Shown: piece after piece, positions 45,787 through 52,856 of the stretch | Layout of the letters: the number at the start of each line of letters is the position of its first letter | Numbering within the stretch: position 1 is the first letter of the stretch | DNA from: Variovorax sp. S12S4 | GTDB taxonomy: Bacteria; Pseudomonadota; Gammaproteobacteria; Burkholderiales; Burkholderiaceae_C | Direction: 5' to 3' | Length of the DNA: 64,000 nucleotides | Assembly: GCF_023195515.1 (NCBI RefSeq) | Contig: NZ_JALPKR020000002.1 | Location: 5,805,001-5,869,000, forward strand | Position numbers and translations under genes: made by a program | The notes under the pieces: generated by a model | Databases searched by the model: none | What the model was told of the DNA's origin: nothing | What the model saw: the letters and a program-made list of their open reading frames with translations, nothing else

Positions 45787-45944
45787 TTTGGTGAGGCTGC
45801 AGGCTCCTGCATCCATCCTGGCTGCGCAATGGCCGGGAAGCACCCCCACGCCGACAGCGTTCGCTGCCGGCATTCCGCCCCAACCCCGTCTGTCGACTCG
45901 GCCCTCCAAAGGCTGCGCCGCGGCATTTCGCACGATTGAACGCC

Positions 45945-47210
45945 ATGTCCAGTTTCAGGACCTTCTTGCACTCAGGCCACGGCCCGACGCTGTTCGCGGC
46001 CTTTCTGTACTTCTCGTTCTCCTGCTGCATCTGGGTGCTCAACGGCGCCATGGCGCCGTTCATCGGCGAAACCTTCGATCTTTCGCCTGCGCAAAAGGGG
46101 CTGATGCTGTCGGTGCCCATCATCGCGGGTGCGCTCATGCGCTTTCCGCTCGGCATCCTCTCGCAATACATCGGCCGCAAGAACGCCACGCTGGTCGAGA
46201 TGGGCCTGATCGCGGTGGCGATGCTGTTCGGCTTCTTCTTCGTGAAGAGCTTCAACGACCTGCTGGCCATGGGCGTGCTGCTGGGCATTGCGGGCGCCAG
46301 TTTCGGCGTGGCGCTGTCGCTGGGTTCGGGCTGGTTCCCGCCGCAGCACAAGGGCCTGGCCATGGGCCTGGTGGGCGCCGGCAACGTGGGCACGGCGGTG
46401 TCGGTGCTGGTGGCGCCGCCGCTCGCGCAATGGCTCGGCTGGCAGGCGGTGTATGCCGTGGCGGCCGCCGCCATTCTGGTGCCGATGGTCGTGATGGTGC
46501 TGTTCGCCAAGGAGCCGCCCGATGTCGACAGCCACGCGAGCTTCCGCGAGCACATCGCCTGCCTGTTCGAAAAAGACGGCTGGGTGTTCAGCCTGATCTA
46601 CGGCGTGACCTTCGGCGGCTTCATCGGCCTCATCACCTTCCTGCCCTCTTACTACTACGACCAGTTCGGCGTGAGCAAGGTGCAGGCGGGGCAACTCACC
46701 ATGCTGGCGGCCTTCATGGGCGCGGCGGTGCGCATCGTCGGCGGCTGGATCTCCGACCGCTGGGGCGGCGTGAACACGCTGACCGTAGTGCTGCTTGTCG
46801 TGGCCGTCGGTCTCGTGCTGGTGGGCATCTCGTCGGCATCGCTTGCGCTCACCACGCTGCTCCTGATCTTGTGCTTTGCCGCCCTGGGCGCGGGCAACGG
46901 CGCGCTGTTCCAGCTGGTGCCGCTGCGCTGGCCCACCAGCACCGCCGTGGCCGGTTCGATGATCGGCGAAATCGGCGCGCTGGGCGGCGGCCTGGTGCCC
47001 AACGCCATGGGCCTGTCGAAGCAATACCTCGGCAGCTACGTCTGGGGCTTCGTGTTCTTCGGCGTGCTGTCGCTCGTCATGCTGGGCGTGATGCGCGTGA
47101 TGCAGATCCGCTGGACCCGCACCTGGGCCGAAAAAGGCGGCCGTGCGCGCACCACGCCCTCACCGGCTCCGGCCAAGTACACCGCTCCACCGAAGGCAAC
47201 GCGGCCATGA
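45945..47210 (+). CDS. narK: Nitrate/nitrite transporter, NarK/NasA MFS family
   Basis: This 421-residue 12-helix major facilitator moves nitrate and/or nitrite across the inner membrane. FLYFSFSCCIWVLNGAMAPFIGETFDLSPAQKGLML and the two nitrate signature regions (GIAGASFGVALSLGSGWFPPQHKGLAMGLVGAGNVGTAV and GALGGGLVPNAMG) are evident. The ATG at 45945 is preferred over the in-frame TTG at 45936. In this setting it belongs to the assimilatory pathway. It converges on the phosphatase/kinase gene with 17 bp between. Confidence 0.92.
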   Translation: MSSFRTFLHSGHGPTLFAAFLYFSFSCCIWVLNGAMAPFIGETFDLSPAQKGLMLSVPIIAGALMRFPLGILSQYIGRKNATLVEMGLIAVAMLFGFFFVKSFNDLLAMGVLLGIAGASFGVALSLGSGWFPPQHKGLAMGLVGAGNVGTAVSVLVAPPLAQWLGWQAVYAVAAAAILVPMVVMVLFAKEPPDVDSHASFREHIACLFEKDGWVFSLIYGVTFGGFIGLITFLPSYYYDQFGVSKVQAGQLTMLAAFMGAAVRIVGGWISDRWGGVNTLTVVLLVVAVGLVLVGISSASLALTTLLLILCFAALGAGNGALFQLVPLRWPTSTAVAGSMIGEIGALGGGLVPNAMGLSKQYLGSYVWGFVFFGVLSLVMLGVMRVMQIRWTRTWAEKGGRARTTPSPAPAKYTAPPKATRP

Positions 47211-47227
47211 CCCTTTTCCGTTCGCCG

Positions 47228-48928
47228 TCAGCGTGGCAGAAAAAGCAGCCACACCACGAGCAGTGCGTTGAACAGCAGCGACACGGCGAGCGCGATCTTG
47301 TAGAGCGCGGCCGGGTCGCGGCGGATCAGCGGCGTGGCGGGCGGCGCACCCACCGGGCGGGACGCGCCCCGCTCCAGGGCGAGCAGCATTTCCTCGGCGG
47401 TCTCGAAGCGTTCGCGCGGATCGCGTGCAACGGCCTTGCGCACCAGATGGTCGAGCCACACGGGCACGTCGGGCCGCAGGCGCGAGAGCGCGGCCGGGTC
47501 GCGCCGGTAGCGCGCCACCTGGTAGGGCTCGATCTCTCCGTAGGGCAAGTGTCCGCCAAGCCATTGGTACAGCGTGACGCCGAGCGCGAACAGGTCGCTG
47601 CCCGTGTCGGCGGGGGCGCCCTCCCATTGCTCGGGATTGATATAACTGGGCGTGCCCGCATGCAGCTCGCGCTGGGCCGCGCCTTCGCGGCCCGACAGCG
47701 CCACGCCCAGGTCGAGAATGCGCCAGCGGCCGTCGTCGCCCAGGTGCAGGTTGCCGGGCTTGATGTCGCGGTGCACCACGCCGTGGCGATGCAGCCGGCC
47801 CAGCGCCTTGGTCACTTCGATGGCCGCGGTGACCACCTCGGCCACCGCGCCGCGCGCGCCGGACTTTCGCATCTGCTCCAGCGTGCGTCCGCCATGCCAG
47901 TCGAACACGATGTAGAGCGCGCTGGCGTTCTCGGCGCGCTCGTGCACCCGCACGAATCCACCGCTTCCCACGCGCTGGCCCAGCCAGGCTTCGTGCGCAA
48001 GCATCGCGCGCTCCTGCGGATCGCTGGCGCGCGAGGGGTGCAGCGTCTTGAGCGCCACCAGTTCGCGCGTGGCGGCGTTGCGCGCCTGGTAGAGCAGGTG
48101 CACGCCGGTATCGGCCACCAAGGCGGTGACCACGTAGCCGTCGAGCACGTCGCCCACCTTCAGCAAGGGCGGCGGCGCCAGTCTGCGGCCGTCTCCGAGT
48201 TCGTCGTCCAGCTGCCGCGGATCGAGGCCGACGACGCGAATGACCAAGGCGGTCGCGTTGTCGCGCGTACCGGCCTCGAGAGCCGCGTTCACCAGCGCCT
48301 CGCTCGCCTGCTCGGCGCTGCCCTGCAAGGCGATAGCGGCCAGGCGCTGCGGCTTGAGCACGCCGTGCACGCCGTCGGACGTGAGCACGAAGCAGTCGCC
48401 CACGCGCACATCGCCCTGCGCGTAGTCGACGCGCACCTGGTCGTCCAGGCCGATGGCGCGCGTCAAGCGGCTGCGCATGTCGGGATGCTCGAAGGCATGG
48501 TCCTGCGTCAGCGGCATGGCCGGCTCGCCGTCGGCGCGCACGCGCCATGCGCGCGTGTCGCCCACATGCGCGAGCGTGTAGCTCTGGCCGTGCAGCACCA
48601 GCGCCGTGAGCGTGGTGAGCGCGGTCGCGCTGCCTTGGCGGCGCCGGTTGTGATCGGCAAGCCAGGCGTTCTGCGCCGCCACCAGGCGGTCGAGCGCGGC
48701 GGTCGGCTCCCAGGTGTCGGGCGTGGCGAAGTAGTCGGCCAGGAGGCCCATCACGGTGGTCTGCGCCGCTTCCAGGCCGCGTCCGCCGGTGGACACGCCG
48801 TCGGCAATGGCGGCAATGAGCCCGCGCGACTCGTCCCCCGGCGGTGCGTTGACGGCACCGGCAAAGTCTTCGTTCACTTCGCGCGGTCCGCGCTGGCTGC
48901 TGTAGCCGATGTCCACTTCAAAGCTCAT
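47228..48928 (-). CDS. Bifunctional PP2C-type phosphatase / Ser-Thr protein kinase with C-terminal membrane anchor
   Basis: This 566-residue protein has an N-terminal PP2C domain (about 1-240; metal aspartates in REVNEDF, AIADGVSTGG, LTSDGVHG and TRDNAT), a eukaryotic-like kinase domain (about 255-530; VALKTLHP lysine, HRDIKPGNLHL catalytic loop, LDLGVA in place of DFG) and one transmembrane helix at the C-terminus (ALAVSLLFNALLVVWLLFLP). LDLG retains the metal aspartate. The kinase lacks a textbook glycine loop. From memory, Pseudomonas aeruginosa has a similar kinase gene between nasA and nirB, so the placement is conserved. Targets are unknown. Confidence 0.9.
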   Translation of the reverse strand: MSFEVDIGYSSQRGPREVNEDFAGAVNAPPGDESRGLIAAIADGVSTGGRGLEAAQTTVMGLLADYFATPDTWEPTAALDRLVAAQNAWLADHNRRRQGSATALTTLTALVLHGQSYTLAHVGDTRAWRVRADGEPAMPLTQDHAFEHPDMRSRLTRAIGLDDQVRVDYAQGDVRVGDCFVLTSDGVHGVLKPQRLAAIALQGSAEQASEALVNAALEAGTRDNATALVIRVVGLDPRQLDDELGDGRRLAPPPLLKVGDVLDGYVVTALVADTGVHLLYQARNAATRELVALKTLHPSRASDPQERAMLAHEAWLGQRVGSGGFVRVHERAENASALYIVFDWHGGRTLEQMRKSGARGAVAEVVTAAIEVTKALGRLHRHGVVHRDIKPGNLHLGDDGRWRILDLGVALSGREGAAQRELHAGTPSYINPEQWEGAPADTGSDLFALGVTLYQWLGGHLPYGEIEPYQVARYRRDPAALSRLRPDVPVWLDHLVRKAVARDPRERFETAEEMLLALERGASRPVGAPPATPLIRRDPAALYKIALAVSLLFNALLVVWLLFLPR

Positions 48929-49012
48929 GGCGCCATTCTCCATGTGCTTTCCACGCACTTTGCACGCGCACCGCGTGCTTCCTTTGCTTGAAACGTTGAA
49001 AGGCCCCACCCC

Positions 49013-51445
49013 ATGAAGAAACTCAAGCTCGTGATGGTCGGCAACGGCATGGCCGGCGTGCGCACCCTGGAGGAGCTCCTGAAGCTCGCGCCGGACATGT
49101 ACGACATCACCGTCTTCGGTGCCGAGCCGCACCCTAACTACAACCGCATCCTGCTGTCCCCCGTGCTCGCGGGCGAGCAGACCGTGGACGAGATCGTGCT
49201 CAACAGCTGGGAGTGGTACTCGGACAACCACATCACCCTGCACGCGGGCAAGAAAGTCGTCGAAGTCGACCGCGTCAAGCGCATCGTGCGCGCCGAGGAT
49301 GGCACCGAGGCCCCCTACGACCGCCTCCTGATGTGCACCGGCTCCAACCCCTTCATGCTCCCGGTGCCCGGCAAGGACCTGAAGGGCGTGATCGCCTACC
49401 GCGACATCGCCGACACCGACTACATGATCGAGACCGCCCGCACCCACAAGAACGCGGTGGTCATCGGCGGGGGCCTCCTGGGCCTGGAGGCGGCCAACGG
49501 CCTCATGCTGCGCGGCATGAGCGTCACCGTGGTGCACGTCATGCCCTGGCTCATGGAGCGCCAGCTGGACGACGTGGCCGGCAAGCTGCTGCAGAAGTCT
49601 TTGGAAGACCGCGGCCTGAAGTTCCTCATCGGCGCCCAGACCCAGGAGCTCGTGGGCAATGACCAGGGCCGGGTGTCCGCCATCCGCTTCAAGGACGGCA
49701 CCGAGGTCGCCGCCGACCTGGTCGTCATGGCTGTCGGCATCCGCCCCAACACCGAGCTGGCCGAGAAGATGCGCCTGCACTGCAACCGCGGCATCGTGGT
49801 CAACGACACCATGCAGACCGTGACCGATGCGCGCATCTACTCGGTGGGCGAATGCGCCGCCCACCGCGGCATCGCCTACGGGCTGGTCGCCCCCCTCTTC
49901 GAGCAGGCCAAGGTCGCGGCCAACCACCTGGCCCAGTTCGGCATCGGGCGCTACCTGGGCTCGCTCACCTCCACCAAGCTCAAGGTCACGGGCATCGACC
50001 TCTTCTCGGCCGGCGAGTTCATGGGCGGCGAAGGCACCGAGGAGATCGTCATGAGCGACCCCTTCGGCGGGGTCTACAAGAAGCTGGTGATCAAGGACGA
50101 CAAGCTGGTGGGCGCGTGCCTGTACGGCGACACGGTGGACGGCAGCTGGTACTTCAAGCTCTTGCGCGACGGGCGCAGCGTGCACGACATCCGCGACAAG
50201 CTGATGTTCGGCGAATCGAACATCGGCGACACCGGCCACGAGGGCCACAACAAGGCCGCCAGCATGCCCGACGAGGCCGAGGTGTGCGGCTGCAACGGCG
50301 TGACCAAGGGCACCATCTGCAAGGCGATCAAGGAAAAGGGCCTGTTCACGCTGGACGAGGTCAAGAAGCACACCAAGGCCAGCGCCAGCTGCGGCTCGTG
50401 CACCGGCCTCGTGGAGCAGATCCTGATGTTCACCGCCGGCGGCGACTATTCGGCCACGCCCAAGAAGAAGGCGGTGTGCGGCTGCACCGATGCGAGCCAC
50501 CAGGAGGTGCGCGACGCCATCAGGAAGGACCACCACCTGACGCACGACGCGGTGTACCGCCACCTGGGCTGGCGCACGCCCAACGGCTGCGCGACCTGCC
50601 GCCCGGCCGTGAACTACTACCTGATCAGCACCTGGCCCAAGGAGGCCAAGGACGATCCGCAGAGCCGCTTCATCAACGAGCGCAGCCACGCCAACATCCA
50701 GAAGGACGGCACCTATTCGGTGATTCCGCGGATGTGGGGCGGCCACACCACGCCGGACGAGCTGCGGCGCATCGCGGATGCGGCGGACAAGTACAAGATC
50801 CCCACCGTCAAGGTCACGGGCGGCCAGCGCATCGACCTGTTGGGGGTGAAGAAGGAAGACCTGGAGGGGGTGTGGAAGGACATCGGCATGCCGTCGGGCT
50901 TTGCCTATGCCAAGAGCCTGCGCACGGTGAAGACCTGCGTGGGCAGCGAGTGGTGCCGCTTCGGCACGCAGGATTCGACCCAGATGGGCAAGGACCTGGA
51001 GCGGGCGCTGTGGGCGATGTATTCGCCGCACAAGGTCAAGCTGGCGGTCTCGGGCTGCCCGCGCAACTGCGCGGAGGCCGGGATCAAGGACGTGGGGGTG
51101 ATCGGGGTGGATTCGGGCTGGGAGCTCTATGTGGGGGGCAACGGCGGCATCAAGACGGAGGTGGCGCAGTTCCTGGTGAAGGTGAAGACGGCCGCCGAGG
51201 TGATGGAGTACTCGGGGGCGTTCCTGCAGCTGTACCGCGAGGAAGGCTGGTACCTGGAGCGCACGGTGCACTACATCGGGCGGGTGGGGCTGGACTATGT
51301 GAAGAAGAAGATCCTCGAAGACGAAGCCGGACGCAAGGCGCTGTGGGAGCGGCTGCAGTTCGCGCTGGACGGGGAGCCGGATCCTTGGTTCGAGTCGAGC
51401 CAGGCTTCTGTGGATGTGCGGCAGTTCACGCCGCTCACGGTGTAA
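49013..51445 (+). CDS. nirB: Assimilatory nitrite reductase large subunit NirB
   Basis: This 810-residue siroheme enzyme reduces nitrite to ammonium with NAD(P)H. It has an N-terminal FAD/NAD domain (VMVGNGMAGVRTLEELLK; VIGGGLLGLEAANGL), two BFD-like [2Fe-2S] regions (CGCNGVTKGTIC...CGSCTG, and CGCTDASHQ...CATC), and the siroheme/[4Fe-4S] motifs TCVGSEWC and GCPRNCAEA. A hairpin GCACGCG-CAC-CGCGTGC lies at 48962-48978 just upstream. It is divergent from the phosphatase/kinase and heads nirB-pilJ-nirD-nasA. Confidence 0.97.
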   Translation: MKKLKLVMVGNGMAGVRTLEELLKLAPDMYDITVFGAEPHPNYNRILLSPVLAGEQTVDEIVLNSWEWYSDNHITLHAGKKVVEVDRVKRIVRAEDGTEAPYDRLLMCTGSNPFMLPVPGKDLKGVIAYRDIADTDYMIETARTHKNAVVIGGGLLGLEAANGLMLRGMSVTVVHVMPWLMERQLDDVAGKLLQKSLEDRGLKFLIGAQTQELVGNDQGRVSAIRFKDGTEVAADLVVMAVGIRPNTELAEKMRLHCNRGIVVNDTMQTVTDARIYSVGECAAHRGIAYGLVAPLFEQAKVAANHLAQFGIGRYLGSLTSTKLKVTGIDLFSAGEFMGGEGTEEIVMSDPFGGVYKKLVIKDDKLVGACLYGDTVDGSWYFKLLRDGRSVHDIRDKLMFGESNIGDTGHEGHNKAASMPDEAEVCGCNGVTKGTICKAIKEKGLFTLDEVKKHTKASASCGSCTGLVEQILMFTAGGDYSATPKKKAVCGCTDASHQEVRDAIRKDHHLTHDAVYRHLGWRTPNGCATCRPAVNYYLISTWPKEAKDDPQSRFINERSHANIQKDGTYSVIPRMWGGHTTPDELRRIADAADKYKIPTVKVTGGQRIDLLGVKKEDLEGVWKDIGMPSGFAYAKSLRTVKTCVGSEWCRFGTQDSTQMGKDLERALWAMYSPHKVKLAVSGCPRNCAEAGIKDVGVIGVDSGWELYVGGNGGIKTEVAQFLVKVKTAAEVMEYSGAFLQLYREEGWYLERTVHYIGRVGLDYVKKKILEDEAGRKALWERLQFALDGEPDPWFESSQASVDVRQFTPLTV

Positions 51446-51459
51446 GCGGGGGAAGCTTC

Positions 51460-52239
51460 TTGAAAAGACGACTCTTCATCGCTTCTTCCGCGCTTGCCGC
51501 AGTGGGCGCCCGCGCGCAGGTGGCCGACCTCAACGACGCCATCAACAAGGCGGGCCGCCAGCGCATGCTGTCGCAGCGCGCGAGCAAGGCTTATCTCGCG
51601 CTGGCGCAGAAAGTGGAAACGCGCAGCGCGCAACAAGTACTGGACAAATCGATTGCCCTGTTCGAAAGGCAGCTGACCGAGCTCAAGGCCTTCGCACCGA
51701 GCCCCGCCATTCGCGGCACCTACGACGCACTCGACGGCGCATGGAGCGAATTCAAGCGCGAGCTCACCGGCCCTTCGCTCGGCAAGGAAGAAGCCGCCCG
51801 GATCGTCAAGCTCGATGCCGCCGTGCTCGCGCTTGCAAACCAGGGCACCACGCAGTACGAAACCGCCTCGGGCAAGCCGGTGGGCCGGCTGGTGAATATC
51901 GCAGGCCGGCAGCGCATGCTGTCCCAGCGCATGGCCAAGTTCTACCTGGCGGGCGCGATGCAGATCGACGCCACCGGCAGCACGGCAGAAATTGCAAAGG
52001 CGCGCGGCGAATTCCTTGCCGCGCTCGAAACCCTGCGCAACGCGCCTGAAGCCACCGCGCAGATCCGCCAGGAACTGGTGCTCGCCGACGCGCAGTGGAT
52101 GTTCTTCAACCGCGGCCTTCAGCGCCTCGAAGGCGCGGCAACCTCACCCGCCCTGATGTCCGACGTGTTCGTGGCCAGCGAGAACCTGCTGGCCATCATG
52201 GACCGCGTGACCGGCCTGTATTCCGACCTCAAAACCTAG
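51460..52239 (+). CDS. Secreted PilJ-type (methyl-accepting transducer N-terminal-like) protein
   Basis: This 259-residue protein starts at TTG 51460, supported by GGGGGAAG upstream and a signal peptide MKRRLFIASSALAAVGARAQ; reading further upstream runs through nirB. The mature part is all-helical with two copies of AGRQRMLSQR (about residues 31-40 and 148-157), the hallmark of the PilJ/type IV pili methyl-accepting N-terminal domain, here without membrane helix or signalling domain. It lies 14 bp after nirB and 10 bp before nirD, so it is co-translated with nitrite reductase. It may be a periplasmic nitrate/nitrite-binding component. Confidence 0.8.
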   Translation: MKRRLFIASSALAAVGARAQVADLNDAINKAGRQRMLSQRASKAYLALAQKVETRSAQQVLDKSIALFERQLTELKAFAPSPAIRGTYDALDGAWSEFKRELTGPSLGKEEAARIVKLDAAVLALANQGTTQYETASGKPVGRLVNIAGRQRMLSQRMAKFYLAGAMQIDATGSTAEIAKARGEFLAALETLRNAPEATAQIRQELVLADAQWMFFNRGLQRLEGAATSPALMSDVFVASENLLAIMDRVTGLYSDLKT

Positions 52240-52249
52240 AGACCCCACC

Positions 52250-52675
52250 ATGAGCGAATGGAAAGCCATCTGCCGTATCGACGACATCCCCGTGCTGGGC
52301 GCCCGCCGCGTGGCTCGCCCCGTGGGTGTGGCCGTTGCCGTGTTCCGCAATTCAGAAGACCAGGTGTTCGCGCTGCTCGACCGTTGCCCCCACAAGGGCG
52401 GCCCATTGAGCCAGGGCATCGTGTTCGGTACCAGCGTGGCCTGCCCGCTGCACAACTGGGCCATCGGGCTGGACGACGGCTGTGCCAAGTCGCCCGACGA
52501 AGGATGCACGCCGAAGTTTGCCGTGAAGGTCGCCGAGGGCGTGGTGCACCTGGATGCGGAAGAACTCAAGACGCATGCGATCGACCTGGCACCGCCCCGC
52601 GCCGGCCCCGGCGCCGCAACGGCCGGCAAGCTGGGCGACGAGACCTTCGACGTGCAGGCGCCGCACGGCAGCTAG
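52250..52675 (+). CDS. nirD: Nitrite reductase small subunit NirD (Rieske type)
   Basis: This 141-residue Rieske-like protein has CPHKGGPLSQG and CPLHNWAIGLDDG, the Cys-x-His/Cys-x2-His pair of a [2Fe-2S] site (about residues 47-72). The C-terminal 30 residues are Ala/Gly-rich and longer than in E. coli NirD. It follows the PilJ-type gene by 10 bp and precedes nasA. Confidence 0.93.
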   Translation: MSEWKAICRIDDIPVLGARRVARPVGVAVAVFRNSEDQVFALLDRCPHKGGPLSQGIVFGTSVACPLHNWAIGLDDGCAKSPDEGCTPKFAVKVAEGVVHLDAEELKTHAIDLAPPRAGPGAATAGKLGDETFDVQAPHGS

Positions 52676-52697
52676 GCGCACAACCAAGGCACGACCC

Positions 52698-52856
52698 ATG
52701 GAAGAAACTCGCTCCACCTGCCCCTATTGCGGCGTGGGCTGCGGACACGCCTTCGGCGGTCCGCTTCGCGGCGCATGTGGACGCCGCAACCTCCTTCTCT
52801 TATCCAACCATGGCTGAGACTCGCTCCACCTGCCCCTATTGCGGCGTGGGCTGCGG
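52698..52856 (+). repeat. Direct duplication of the 5' end of nasA
   Basis: ATG 52698 begins a near-copy (52698-52744) of the first 47 bases of nasA (52810-52856); differences are confined to codons 2-4. The first copy encodes MEETRSTCPYCGVGCG and then runs into unrelated codons and stops at 52815-52817. The intervening 65 bp show no insertion-sequence features. The first copy carries the four-cysteine-type motif of nasA but lacks the rest, so it is a dead 39-codon start or a decoy initiation region. Confidence 0.85.

Noticed and set aside
48949..48965. Sigma54-like TTCCACGCACTTTGCA before nirB
   Set aside because: It keeps CAC-N5-TTGCA but lacks the essential -24 GG, so it is not called a promoter.
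45788..48991. 1067-codon plus-strand open frame across narK and the phosphatase/kinase
   Set aside because: Out of phase with narK and antisense to the kinase; no recognisable domain, typical GC artefact.
47228..51271. Extension of the phosphatase/kinase frame upstream to 51271 (1347 codons)
   Set aside because: The extra ~780 codons are antisense to nirB and unrelated to the PP2C start at MSFEVDIGYSSQRG.
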